Assembly: GCF_958298935.1 (NCBI RefSeq) | Contig: NC_084929.1 | Coordinates: forward strand, 28,647,501 to 28,711,500 | Source of the DNA: Phragmites australis | Taxonomy: Eukaryota; Streptophyta; Magnoliopsida; Poales; Poaceae | Direction: 5' to 3' | Length of the DNA stretch: 64,000 nucleotides | Shown: one piece after another, positions 36,179 through 48,260 of the stretch | Position numbering within the stretch: position 1 is the first letter of the stretch | Layout: each line of letters opens with the position of its first letter | Notes under the pieces: model-generated | What the model was told of the DNA's origin: nothing | Seen by the model: only the letters and a program-made list of their open reading frames with translations | Database searches by the model: none | Program-made: the position numbers and the translations under genes

Positions 36179-36752
36179 TAGAGTCAGTTTCGTTCATAAA
36201 CTGGGCATCAAAGACCGTAACATATTCAAAATGTTTGGTATTTTTAACCGGATGCAGTACAAGATTAGTATGATCAACGAAGAGAGTGCTAAAGCTTCCT
36301 CAGAGCACGAAGGATCTGAAAGAACTAGATTGCACTTTGAGTTTTGACGGTGGCCACTTTGTATGCACCCATATGTGTACGAATACAAGCCTTAATTTTT
36401 ACATGTATACGCCACCAGTTTGGAACGCGAGAATTTTTCAGCTGAAATTCCTGCGTTCCAACATTTTTGTTCGCCATATTATTCCAACGGAGAGTACACA
36501 ATTCTCACTCTAAGGTGCAAGCCTCCTTGGGAGGACCTGCACCCAAGTATTACATATAGCAGATCACGATAAGCTAAAAAGGAAGACAAATTATGTACAC
36601 TTACACTGCAACTTGGGCTAATATTCACAGTTGCTCAGCGTCCGCTGCCACACTCTGCGTGTACTCTGCTATGAACAAGCCTTCGCTTGCTTTTTTTTTA
36701 ACTTCGATTTGTTTCCTGTTGCCTGCCTGCATGCACTTCCATCATCGCGACT

Positions 36753-37013
36753 TCACGAGTCACGGCCCTGGAGACGCCGGCGGTGCGACGGGCACCTTCC
36801 CGGGGACCGCCGTGTCGCGCCGGCCGCGCCGGGGTTGGCCGTCGTCTGGGAGAACAGATCGTTGGCCGTCACCTGGTACCGGCCGGAGTCACCCGGGAGG
36901 CGGAAGTAGGACGTCGACGACGGCTCGTCGAAGAAGAGGTCGGCGAAGGAGACCTGCCCTTCCTTCCTGTACTTCACTACGGCCCTGTAGATGAACGGGA
37001 TGAAGCCTTCCAT
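36753..37013 (-). CDS. small conserved plant protein (86 aa), function unknown
   Basis: A single-exon frame begins MEGFIPFIYRAVVKYRKEG, followed by SYFRLPGDSGRYQ at residues 35-47 and a basic, low-complexity tail. Plant genomes carry a family of short proteins that start MEG-IPF-Y-A and contain an RLPGDSGR-like motif; I recognise the pattern but know no assigned role. The start was chosen at the MEG methionine; an in-frame upstream extension to 37127 exists. The tail after residue 60 does not look conserved, so a frameshift near the 3' end is possible. No other gene lies within 3 kb downstream. Confidence 0.55.
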   Translation of the reverse strand: MEGFIPFIYRAVVKYRKEGQVSFADLFFDEPSSTSYFRLPGDSGRYQVTANDLFSQTTANPGAAGATRRSPGRCPSHRRRLQGRDS

Positions 37014-37129
37014 GATCGGAATCTGCAGAAGCTTTTCAGCTTCGGAGAGCTGAAGAGGATGATGGAAGTAGTTGGCTGTCTCCTGAGGTGTCAAGGGAGG
37101 GGAAGGTGAGCTTAAAAGGCGAGACAAAG

Positions 37130-38977
37130 ATGCATGACTTGGGCTCTTGAAGTGGATAGAGACCGAATGGAGTACTTGCCAAGGATCTAACTGGAGCTAC
37201 TAATAGACCGATACGATGCTATTAATTATTATTGTTCTATGACTTCTACTCAAACATACCTTGTTGTTTCTTTGAATTGTTCACCTTTTATCGATAGTTT
37301 TAAGCTTTTAGATGATCTGACTAGTGCATAAAACTCAAAGGATATCAAAGGCAAAAGACTAACTCAATTCTAAGAAAATATAATCGCAAGATTTGGTGGT
37401 GTTTCGACCCAAGGGGGAGCGTTGATGTAAATTATCCATCTTTTCTCCTGTGACCTGGCTATCGATGCATAAAAAAATTCAGTAATTTTACCTCACAAGA
37501 TGGACGCGGTGGAATCCCAACAGGGGGAGGAGACTTGAACGCAAGTGATGTTCAGTCTTAGAAGGCGAGTTTTACCAGTGGACAGCGACGTGGTGGGGTT
37601 AAGTGCAGGGATATCCTTCTCAATTCAACTCTTGGAAGCATACAGGTTACCTGCTACAAAAGAAAAGTAAGCCACCTCTGAGTTCCGATCATGATTGGGC
37701 ATCCAGTGGAATTCTTAATTCGATGTTCCCGTTGGCGCAATCCGTTGGAAATCCCATCGTCGGCAAGGGAAATCCGGGTTAATCTTGCGTCACTCCAGCC
37801 GACTTCGGCCGGGGCAAGACAAGTCACAAGTCTGTCCATCAATTCAGGCGATGACTTCTCAAGCACTTCTGCGTGTACCAGGGATGATTAAAGAAGATCT
37901 AAAAAAAGGATGATTAAAGAAAGATAATACTGCAGCTCTTGTGGCTGGAAACTGAAGCATGGACGCATGATTGCAAGATTGGCCGGGCTAAATTAGTACA
38001 GATTGGTTTGTTTATATGATCATGTGGGAGACTGGAGATGCTGGTCAGACAGCAGTTCACACCAGATCATCTGGTGCTATTTGTACTGCGTCAGTAGTCT
38101 GGTTTCTCTTTTGCCTGGATAGCTGCAACTGATAAGGCAGATGATATTGTTCTATGGATAATTTTGTATTGGCAGTTTGGCACTGATGTGGTCGTCTCAA
38201 CTAACTGGATTCAGGTTGGGATCGAAAGCAACAGAATTCCCGGGAAAACCTGGTACGCTTGAACTCAGACTCGAGACATCGCATGTGGATCCCAAACCCA
38301 AACCTTGCTCATGGAAAACAAGGGAATGGGAAGACAATACCATCATATCATATATTTATTTACTAATGTTACTCCTAATGCATAATATCAAATTGCTATA
38401 TATATAAAAAGACTGCCACACCACAGAGAGAGCATTAAGTTGATGTGTAGAAACATTTGTTACAGTGCATAGTTCATATGTCTCCAAAGTTAATAAATTA
38501 TTATGTGTTTTATGAACAAATCCTTCATATGATATAACACAATGCAAGCTATATGATTTCCTAGTCTTGTATATCGCATCCAAGCTATATCTTATATAAG
38601 ATATAGCTCTATTCCCTCTTATATTTAATTTCTTGCCATGTTAGAGAAAAAAAATGTGACACGTAATAAATGTGCATGAAACAATAAACTAGGAGTAGCC
38701 TAATTGAAGGCTCTATTGCATGAGATGCGCTAACAAAATAGAGAAATACTAAAAATCCAAAAAAAGAGCAAACATCTATCCGTTGATTTGGATGCTTAAC
38801 AAACCATAACCAATGGATCTGCTAGACATCAAGTTGATTATATTAGAAGCAATACATGCAAGTATACGCTTTTGGTTTTTCTTGCTTCAAGTTGATTAAC
38901 AAACCATAACAGATGGATCTGCAAGTTGATTATATCAGTGTGCAACAAAGGCATTGGCTTTGAAAGAGATAAACATC
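37130..38977. other. intergenic DNA, no gene seen
   Basis: A purine-rich, polypurine-like stretch (cccaagggggagcgttgatgtaa) at 37409-37431 resembles the junction before a copia LTR, but no LTR could be delimited. Otherwise nothing is supported. Confidence 0.45.
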
Positions 38978-39869
38978 TATTAGGGAAAATGCCCTAGCCC
39001 ACAGGCATTACTAGGGAGTCACTATCAGGCACTCTTCCGAAGTCCTAGGGCTCCGGACTCTCTACCGAGACTCAAGCTTCCGGAGACCATGAGGTTCCTT
39101 AGGCCACTGCCTCTCAGGACGGGGGAAGCAGCTGGCCTTCGTAGAGAATCTTATTAAGAGGAGAACACTCACTACGATTGGTCTGACACGAAGTAATCTG
39201 CAGTTGATTGCAGTACAAGTGGTGGGCACCCTGACATCTGTGACAGTGCGGCGCCGTGCCGCAATTGACAACCAGCTCAGTATCGTGCCCTTCGATGGCG
39301 TTAGCTCGTGGGCCTGCAGACCTACAAAGCCTCTGGAGATCCTAGGCTCTGGAGTCACCTCGTAGCCTGCCTACCCTCGAAGCATGAGGGGAGGGGGAGT
39401 CATCAAGTCTCCATAAAGATTAGCCATAGGGAGTCCGTCGGTCGTCTTTCGCCTGCTACGAAGTGACCTACATTAAATGTAATGTTGGTCACTTCGGAAA
39501 CCAGCCTGACACACAAGACAGGATTGGCGCCGCATTAGCGATCGACCAAGGTTACCGCCACTGGATGTCCCTATACCTTCCATGGTAGATAATATATTCT
39601 GGGCAAGGATAAAAGTACTTTTACCCAGGTCCGGGCCTTCTAATTCAGCCGGTCCTAGGTCCTTGTTACATAGAAGCAACTTGTATGCTACACTTTAGAG
39701 AGCACTATAAATACTAAACCATGGCTATCAGGCCAAAGGGCCAATCTTTTTACGATGAATACATTTTGGTGTTATCCTGTATCTCTACTTCTTCTCCAAG
39801 CTTGAGTCTCCTCTCTAGAAGAGGCTCTCGTCGCACCTTGTTCGTGGAAGATATTTTCTTTCGTCAACA
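38978..39869 (+). repeat. gypsy-type LTR
   Basis: A segment of about 890 bp starts TATTAGGGAAAATGCCCTAG and ends TTTCGTCAACA. It contains a TATA box (TATAAATA, 39707-39714) at the expected distance before its end. It is followed by an untranslated leader of the grass gypsy type (gcgcactgtctgtgaggaga, related to the usual GGCGCCGTCTGTGGGGA). No second LTR was found to the right, so the element is incomplete or its other end is beyond recognition. Confidence 0.6.
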
Positions 39870-41085
39870 GCGCACTGTCTGTGAGGAGAGAACATAGAAG
39901 TACTAGAGTGGTAGGACACCACCAAAAGACCACCAAGACGCTAGCCCAAGCAGTCGTTTCTGTTGCCACACCCATGCAAAAGTTTGCATGACAGCCGCGA
40001 CCAGGCACACAATGTGCACCCACTAGCTCTGTAGCTGTGTGGAACGGCGACCCCTCGGCCACCGTTGACCCAACAGCTTGGGTTGGCACGGAGGCCCAAG
40101 CCTGCACGGAGGCCTTCCAACAATGGCGCAGCAAGGACCTCGCTGCACCCAGAAGGTTACGGCTGAGGCTGCAACCAGACAAGCTACCCTCTAGTGGTTC
40201 TGGGCGCTCGAGCCCAGGGGCACGCATGCCTGGGTCCAGCCCCTAGATGCCTCCTGTGATGACGTTCAAGGCACCTTCGTTGAGCCAGTGTCCTCCGAAG
40301 GCCTGGTTGCCCAGCAGCCTCCTCGGCCTCCCCTGGCGGAAGGGGGTTCTAGGGAGACTCCAGGCTCCGGTGCGTGTAGATCTCGTCGATGTCCTCAGCG
40401 CCGACCATCGGCTCCAACACCACCGGAAGGGTACCAATGCATTCTGCACAGGGCTGGACGTGGCCATAATACAGATGGCTACCGAACCCTCATAACCTTT
40501 CGGTAGGATAAACTCAGAAGGCAGATGGGGCGCCCGGCAAGGGAGGCCGGCGACAAGCGACCTAGGGGTCGTAAGCCTACAACAGGCCGCCAACGGTGCA
40601 GTACCCCAGCGATGAGGACTGAGTCTTACAAACGATCCTGACCATCACGGAATCCGAAAGGCCTCCGACGTAGGGGACCCCTCCTAGGCCTTCGAAGCAG
40701 TTGGGACCCCCAACTTGGCTTCGGGTGCTCCGGATGCCCTCACAACCCAAACCCTTAGGCAGACAACTCAGGCTAGAGGAGCCAACCCTTCCACCGCCTT
40801 TAGGTCGTGGAGTTTTTCCAGCCTCCGACCTTATTGTGGAGGCCTCATTTTGGCAAAAGTACGCCTATTTATGACCACCTAGGAATAGCTTGCCTAGCTG
40901 GTTGTTTTTTCAGCAAGGTCAGCATATATTGAAAATAGCTAGCCTAGCTGTTGGAAGTTTCAACGATAGATAATGACTAGGTAGCAACAGTATACCGTAA
41001 GACTTAAGTTATATCCCTGTTCAACAGTAGGAAGTAAAACCAAAGTTATATCAACAGTCAAAACTTAAGTTATACCTTTGCTCAA
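39870..41085 (+). mobile_element. internal region of the gypsy-type element, no intact gag
   Basis: Moderately GC-rich sequence immediately 3' of the LTR with several frames of 60-90 codons broken by stops. Some short acidic or Pro-rich stretches are seen but no gag or pol motif. It is probably a decayed or non-autonomous interior. Confidence 0.45.
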
Positions 41086-41094
41086 ATAGTGCAT

Positions 41095-41515
41095 AGATGT
41101 CTTACAAAAAACCTCCCCATCGATGGCATGGCCTCGATGGTGGAGATGCCTTACAAAAACCTCCCCACCGATGACATGGCCTTGGTGGTGGAGATGCCTT
41201 ACAAAAATCTACTCACCGATGGCACAACCTCAATGCTGGAGATGTCTTACAAAAACCTCCCCACCGACGGCACAACCTCGGTGGTGGAGATGTCTTACAA
41301 AAAACCTTCCCACCAATGGCACAACCTCAGTGGTGGAGATGTCTTACAAAAACCTCCGCACCAATAGCTTAGCCTCAGTGGCGGAGACATCTTGAAAAAC
41401 CTCCCCACCAATGGTTTAGCCTTGGTGGCAGAGGCATCTTAGAAAACCTCCCCATCGATGGCTTAGCCTCGATGGAGGAGGCATCTCAAAAAACCCCCAT
41501 GAGCGGAGATGCCTT
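41095..41515 (+). repeat. 48-bp minisatellite (about 8-9 units), open in frame
   Basis: Diverged 48-bp units, each containing cttacaaaaacctccccacc, run head to tail. Because 48 is a multiple of three, a 16-residue repeat (MSYKNLPTDGTTSVVE) reads through for several units on the plus strand in two frames. Later units degenerate. It lies in the interior of the LTR element. Confidence 0.88.
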
Positions 41516-41529
41516 AAAAACCTCAAAGA

Positions 41530-42430
41530 AACCCTTCGGCAGGTCGTAGGCGTAAGCCCTGATGCCGTAGAGGTACCGAAAACCCTCCGACAGATTGTAC
41601 GCGAAAGGCCCGATGTCGTAGAGGTACTAGAAACCTCCTACATGTCATAGGCATAAGCCCCGATAACGTAGAGGTACAAACAAACCCTTCGACAGGTCAT
41701 AGGCGAAAGCCCCGATGCCGTAGTGGTACTGGAAACCCTTCGACAGGTCATAGGCAAAAGCTCTGATGTCGTAGAGGTACAAAGAAACCCTTTGACAGGT
41801 CGTAGGTGAAAGGTTCGATACTGTAGAGGTATTGAAAACCCTCCGATGGGCATAGGCGAAAGCTCCGATGCCATAGAGGTACAAAGAAACCCTCCGGTAG
41901 GTCGTAGGCAAAAGACCTGATGCCGTAGAGGTACTAAAAACCCTCTGATAGGTCGTAAGCAAAAGCCTCGATGCCGTAGAAGTACTGAAAACCCTCCGAC
42001 AGGTCATAGACGAAAGCCCTGATGTAGTAGAGGTACAAAGAAACCCTCTGGTAGATCATAGGCAAAATTCCGATGTCGTAGAGGTATTGGAAACCCTTTG
42101 ATAGATCGTAGGCGAAAGCTCCGATGCCGTAGAGGTATTGAAAACCCTCCGACAGATCGTAGGTGAAAGCTCCGATGCCGTAGAGGTATTGAAAACCCTC
42201 CAACAGGTCGTAGACGAAAGTCCTGATGTCGTGAGGTACAAAAAAACCCTCCGACAGGTCGTAGGTGAAACCCCAATACCATAGAGGTACTGAAAATCCT
42301 TCGACAGGTCGTAGGCATAAAGCCCCGATGCCGTAGAGGTACTGGAAACCCTCCAACAGGTCGTAGGTGTAAGCCCTGATGTCGTAGAGGTACAAAGAAA
42401 CCCTCCGACATGTCATAGACACAACCTCGA
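41530..42430 (-). repeat. 51-bp minisatellite (about 17 units), open in frame
   Basis: About 17 units of 51 bp, consensus containing ccgatgccgtagaggtact and accctccgacaggtcgtagg. The period is a multiple of three, so minus-strand frames stay open for up to 175 codons as a 17-residue repeat (DLSEGFQYLYGIGAFAY in one frame, RPVGGFSIPLRHRSFHL in another). Units differ by a few bases, with occasional single-base indels that move the reading frame. No start context or flanking gene argues for real coding. Confidence 0.9.
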
Positions 42431-42714
42431 GTACATGACAGAAGCCATCCTGCAGGAGCACATTGCAGGTACGTATAACATATGTGAATGTTTACCGGTT
42501 CAACACTTAAACTTGTACGATACACCCAAAGACTTCAAGTATCGAAATGTATCATAGGATGCACATGCCCTAATATGTACCTTATTACATTTTTTAAAAT
42601 AGAAAACAAGTTTTGCACGTAGCATGGTTCCTTATTACAATTGAGTTGTATGACTCATGTATGATCAAATATTCAGATAAATGTTGAAATGACATAGAAA
42701 CATCATTTGACACA

Positions 42715-43260
42715 TATTATGGAATTAATCACTATCCATTCTTGACAAAGACTTTCAATACTAGTATCTCCGATCTTTGGCTCGCATTGTGCATATATGA
42801 TCTTTCCTCCTCTTTCTGTAACAAACTCCAATGGCGTAGCCAAAACATTCCTTTGAATAGTACATATAAGAAATCAATTATTGCTTTTTTCAAAGACAAT
42901 ATTATTACAGCATAGCCAAATAGTCCAACATAAAGCTGCTATATTAATAAAGATTAGATTATTATGTTTTTGTCTCACACCCCTCAACTAATCACCCATC
43001 ATGTAGGTAACAGTTCTAGGAATGTTTATATTTAGAGCCATTTTGATAATACGCCAAACTAATTTATCGAGATGACAATCAAATAATAAGTGTTGAATAC
43101 TTTTAGTATGATTACAGAAGCAACAATTAATATTCTCATTCCACTTGCGCTTTGCCAAATTATCTTTTGTTAATATAACCCCTTTTACACATACCAAAGA
43201 AATATTTTTATTTTCATAGATAGTTTTAATCATCTCCATAAGAATTTGCTAGGAAAGCTT
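42715..43260 (-). pseudogene. LINE reverse-transcriptase C-terminus (zf-RVT), copy 1
   Basis: The minus-strand frame contains GVILTKDNLAKRKWNENINC and CFCNHTKSIQHLLFDC, the zinc-binding domain found at the end of plant LINE ORF2 proteins. Degraded continuation (ALCWTIWL...NNIVFE) reaches about 42870 with stops. It is a non-LTR retrotransposon relic. Confidence 0.8.
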
Positions 43261-43569
43261 AGGCCTTGAATAGACATATGTTGATACATGGATCGTACTA
43301 AGAATGGTTGTGCCAAGCTATGAGCTTATCCTCTATAAGCAGTCTGTGAAACGATAGATGGAGCGGTATAGCACTCATGACTTCTGCCACCGTGGCATTC
43401 TTGTGCCTCACACCTTATTACATTGTCATAGTACAAAGTTGAAGTCAAATGAAATACTAGCAAGCTATATGATTATTAAATCTTCATCCATATTTAGCGA
43501 AGAACTCCGTTGCGTTGATCTCCAAAGAGTGGCATAGCTTGATTGCCTTTTCACTTTCCTCCTTTTGCA

Positions 43570-44300
43570 ACAAGACCCAATATCACAACCAGTAAGTTCC
43601 CACAAAATTACCTACATTAAAATATTACCTTTCCTTTGTCAAATATCATATCACTGCGACAAAGCCAAATGAACCAACATAGAATGACACCCCAACCAAA
43701 ATCGTTTTCTTTACTTTAGATCCCATTCCTAGAAAACAATCCTCAAACATGTGGTTGATACTACAAGGAGGATGTAATCCAATTGAATTTTGGACTAATC
43801 ACCAAACTGGTCTAGCAAACTGGCAATGAAAGCAATGATATTGTATCGTCTCATTATCTTTGCAAAAACTACATTTCTGATTGTCATTCCAATTTATTTT
43901 TTAAGGTTATATTTGGTCAGGATTACCCAATACTTAGATATGCTAAGGAAATTTTTATTTTCAAAGGGAGTCTTAGTTTTCACAGCAGCGTATTTGGAAA
44001 GGTCACGTTCTCATTAACCAACGCTTGGTACATCAAATGGATCGAGACTTGTCAATTATTGTAGGTTCCATCTGAAAAATCATTTTCCTGCTATAATCGC
44101 CCCGTACCTATCCTAGCCACTAAGTGCTGCAAAGCAGAAATGAGACGTTCAGAGGAACATGATCCACCACTTCCGCTACTGTAGTATGTTTTTCATACGA
44201 TATGTATGTATCCAAGATGACTATCCCAGTTCTAGAGGTATTTAGTTAGATGGATAGGCTAAATGGAGTGGTCAACTATAAACAATATTTCTTTAGATGC
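43570..44300 (-). pseudogene. LINE zf-RVT relic, copy 2
   Basis: A second, more degraded copy in the same orientation. NWNDNQKCSFCKDNETIQYH matches the zinc-binding motif near 43900-43840, followed by a relic of the same downstream sequence. Sequences preceding both copies (43260-43420 and 44100-44290) also resemble each other, indicating duplication of an ORF2 end or two insertions of the same LINE. Confidence 0.7.
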
Positions 44301-45165
44301 TGGATGAGTGGAACTGGCAAAAACAGCCAGACCGAGCTATCCAACTTGAGCTCGTCAAGCGTGTGACTCACACGTGCGCGTATGCAATCGCTAGCTGTTG
44401 ATCGGAGGTTTGTATGTGTGTTCATGCTTTTTATTTAACTCTCAATTTTATCTAAAGTACAAGAGTGATCAAAAAATTCTAAATGTTTTCATGAGCAAAT
44501 TAGAGCTGACTAGCAACCTGCTTTAATTGGTTTGATCCAAAAAGTGTGAGCCAATATTTAATTAAAATTCCCTAAAAAAACCTACTTTTATAATTTTTTA
44601 GCAATTTTTAATGTCTCAAATAAATTCCCAAAAATTTGGGAAAATTCACTAATATTGTTCTCATCTGATGTACTAATTTATAAAAATATTTTCAATCCTA
44701 GGTTATTTAGCAAAAAAATGAGTTCCTTTGTAATACTCTATTTATATGTATTTGTATCATTTCATATGATATTCTTTTTTTAATTCAATTTGAATTCAAA
44801 TAAATTCAAACGTGCATAAATTCATCTAAATGCTGCAGAATCAAAGGGTACGTTCACCTACTCAGCTCATCCAATCAATCCAACCAAATAGAAAATTGAC
44901 TCATCATATCCACTCTAATCATACAATCAAACAGAAAACTGACCCATCCCATCTATTCAAAACGAACAGAAAATTAAATCATCCTATTAAAAAACAGGGA
45001 TGACCATATCCCATCCAACCTTATCATTCAACCAAACATACCTAAATAGTGTCATGTATTGTTCACTAAGAGGCTGTTCCCTAGCCACATATCATCCTAA
45101 AACCTTATTTGAATCCATCCCAAATGGAAAATCTTGTCATTAAGGGGATTATTATTCATCTGTAG
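44301..45165. other. AT-rich intergenic DNA
   Basis: Contains locally repeated phrases (caatcaaacagaaaactgacccatcc and variants at 44870-44990) that suggest an old MITE, without clear ends. No gene. Confidence 0.45.
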
Positions 45166-45173
45166 GGCCTTTT

Positions 45174-46310
45174 GATGTGCCATCGTTGAACCGAATTTCT
45201 CATGTTGTTGATCTGTATACAGGAAAACACTTAACTTGGAGACAAAGGCTCAGAATCACTCTAGAGCTGATCACGGGGAAGCCGGCCATCCTGCGCAACC
45301 AGGAGCCTGCCAGCATCTTCCAGGGGGCGCGACAGCGCCTGGCGCGGGCTGACATCGAGGGCATCGTGGACACGCGCATGCAGGGCGACTACGATGTCAA
45401 CGGTGTGCGAAAGGCCGCGGAAGTTGCTCTCACATGCACCATGCAGTCTTCTCCGTAACGGCCCACCATGACCGACGTGGTGGCGCAACGAGTTTTTTTT
45501 AAATAATAGTTTTTTTGAAAATTATAAAAATAATAGTTACATTTATAAAATTAAAAAATAGTACAGGTCGGTATGCGAAATGCTGATAGGTACCTAGTTG
45601 GTATTCCACGTAACGACATTCTACGTAGCAGTAAGTCTGATGACCTATCGGCACGCGGACAGTGAGTCTGAGGGCCTGTCGGCATACGACATGTCCTATG
45701 TTCCACAAATGAAATTCAAAGAAAAATTCATAACTTTTTGATATGATCTTAGATGGAGATAATCTTTGTATGAAAATTATGGCTCTCGACGAGATCTACA
45801 ACTTTATAGTTGAATATTTTTCATATGAATCCGTTTAGATGCCTAAAAGGTGGCTACAGGTTCTAAATCTAATTTTTCATATTTGAAATTTATAACCATT
45901 TTTGGTATCTAAACAAGTTCAAATGAAAAAGTATTCAACTACAAAGTTGTAGATCTCGTCGAGAGCCATAATTTTCATATAAAGCTCATCTCCATCCGAG
46001 ATCATATAAAAAGTTATAAATTTTCTTTGAATATCGTCTGCGGGACATAGGACATGTCGGCATGCAAAATAGCGACTGGCCCCTTAGCTCACTGCCACGT
46101 AGTATGTCGGCATGTGGAGTACCGATATGTACTAGTTAGCATACCATATGCTGACTAGGGATCTATCAGTATTTCGCGTACTGACAGATACATATTCTTA
46201 TAATTTTGTGAATTCAATTTTAAAAAAAAATTATGGCGCAGCTGCAGGAGTGCCTCTAGCTCGAGAAGGGCCACGCGGGCGGCGACGTGACCGGGAGCTT
46301 CGACTCATAT
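45174..46310 (+). pseudogene. receptor-like kinase C-terminal relic, split by a palindromic element
   Basis: The frame starts in a kinase region (TGKHLTWRQRLRITLE, upstream of the catalytic loop) and jumps directly to subdomain X (LELITGKPAIL), showing an internal deletion of the catalytic core. It continues RQRLARADIEGIVDTRMQGD, YDVNGVRKAAEVALTC, then a TAA at about 45457 before RPTMTDVVAQ. A 0.74-kb element interrupts the frame at 45490; it resumes at 46234 with LQECL, a TAG and LEKGHAGGDVTGSFD. The match is to LRR-I (malectin-like, senescence-induced) receptor kinases. It is dead by deletion, stops and insertion. Confidence 0.82.
45491..46233. mobile_element. long-palindrome (foldback) Mutator-like MITE
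   Basis: The 743-bp insert is flanked by TGGCGCAAC (45482-45490) and TGGCGCAGC (46234-46242), a 9-bp duplication with one mismatch, the size typical of Mutator-like elements. Most of the element is a long inverted repeat: about 45707-45850 pairs with about 45895-46040 (shared core ATTATGGCTCTCGACGAGAT) with a loop near 45870. Outer segments containing tcggcat/acgtag motifs also mirror each other. No coding sequence. Confidence 0.82.
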
Positions 46311-47560
46311 AAACCTCAGCATGTTTTAGATCTACTCATATAAATCTCAGCATGTTCTCTTATGTTCTAAATCCTGAAGCTCTCGTCAGATGAAGCTGAT
46401 GGTAACTTGAATATGTTGTAGGTTTCAATGGGTTTATTTTGTTTCTATCCAACCTCATATTGCTCTTATTTGGCTCTCATTATGGCTTGTCATTTCGACC
46501 TTTTTTTCTTCCCCTTGACGTACTCACTCCCCTCCTTATATAGTTAGGTTGGAGAGGTGTAACCTACTCGAAGTTTAAAGTCTTGAGCGTAATCTTTTTG
46601 AATTATGTTATCTAGAGGATTCTTTCATAGAACACGACGAGTTGCTGTAGTATTTGCACATGCCTTATTCATCTCATAGTGGTTATTAAAATTACCGTAT
46701 AAGGTGACGAATACATGTACAATGGTACTCTATCCTCAGAATATATTGTATTTTTAGTAATGGAAGCATATTTAGTACTCCTGGGAGTATGTACTCCGAT
46801 ATACGTATCTCATAATATAGGAAGTATCTCATGTGATAAATGTTATGTATATGGAGCATATGAGTATATAAGATTATCCAAGCGGTATGTATACATTTTT
46901 AAGGTGGTTTATACTTTTTTTAGTATATTATATTTTATGTACAAATATAAAGTTATTATCAAAATCTATTAAAATTGATGGATTTCTTTTTAATTTTTTC
47001 ATGTAGTTTATATTGGAGTATCTTAGAATGAGTATATAAGTATACTCATAGTGATAAAGGAGTATATTTAATTTATTTATATGGTATATCATAGTAGGGA
47101 GTATATACTTTCAGAGTACATATTAGTTTTCCTTTTAGTAATTCCTTAACTATTAATTACTAGTATAATGTATGTGTGTTGCAACAATATCCAAATGTTT
47201 CGAACCCATATTCTACAATTACGATAGTATATCACTCATAAAAGAGTGTGGTATGCAAATATACTTAGAAGATAACATATATCATAACGATATTTATAAT
47301 CATTTCACCATAAACATGATTACAAATAAAATATTAAATTATTTTGTATTTGAATGAATATTATAACATGAATAAAAATAACTTAGTGATGTAGCACACT
47401 ATTACGGAACACATCTATGAGGTGAGGATTTATTTGTAGATAATATTCTTGGTTAGTATGTAAGTCGAATTGATGCTTCTATTATTGTTCGGCACAACAA
47501 GTATTTTGATATTGCTCCTAGCAGTTGCTTTAACTCTTTGTCGTTTTTGCAATCCTGCAT
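46311..47560. other. AT-rich intergenic DNA
   Basis: Low-complexity AT-rich sequence with many gtatac and agtatat motifs and an inverted ctcctgggag near 46780. It may be an old MITE but has no definable ends. No gene. Confidence 0.45.
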
Positions 47561-48260
47561 TCCAGCGTCCTCATGCTCTTCCAGTTCTCCCCATGAAAAT
47601 AAATATCATTCCTTAATTTCCATAGAGTCCATAAATTCAGCACACCGTTTTTCTTTTCACTGATTCAAAATCAGTGCCCAGTTCTCTACTCACAATGTCA
47701 CAAATACATCTCCACATCTGTCTAGACACCACACAGTCAAAGAAGAGATGAGAAACCGATTCATTCTCACAACAAAACAAACAAGACTGATCAGGAACTG
47801 CTCTTCATTTAGCTAAATTGTCTCTGGTAAGCACTTTATTATTAGAGATTAACCATAGAAACACAGGGACCCTCGGAGGCACATTTAGTTTCCAAACTGC
47901 CAGAGTAAAAAAAGGCATCACACCCCTAAAGTTAATGATAACATGATGAGATTGCACAGAATAAGCACCGGAAGCAGTGTACTACCAACAGTATCCTCAT
48001 TAAAATAAATACAACTAGCAATCTGAACAACTAACCACAGATTCATAATCCTTGGTGTAACTATTCTTCTGAAAGTAAACTCAGGTTTTCCCCATCCCAG
48101 GCATCTGCTAGGACAGTGCCTTTCTTATTGACTATGCAATAAAGATCCCAATATTGAACATGTAAGCTACAATTCCCTATCTAGAGGTCTTCCCAAAATC
48201 TAATTTTCTGACCATTCTAAACTACCCATTTGTATCCCATCTTAGCCGCTTGACAAGCCC
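47561..48260 (-). pseudogene. LINE zf-RVT relic, copy 3
   Basis: Minus-strand translation shows LAVWKLNVPPRVPVFLWLIS and NNKVLTRDNLAK, then CLFCCENESVSHLFFDC, the linker and zinc-binding domain of a plant LINE ORF2, with a stop after NLAK. It differs from copies 1 and 2, so it belongs to a related but separate element. Confidence 0.78.

Noticed and set aside
39772..40227. A 151-codon minus-strand frame over the gypsy leader
   Set aside because: Opposite to the LTR's direction, overlaps the LTR end, and shows no domain.
41645..42525. Several minus-strand frames of 120-175 codons
   Set aside because: They are products of the 51-bp minisatellite, whose period is a multiple of three; no start context or non-repetitive domain.
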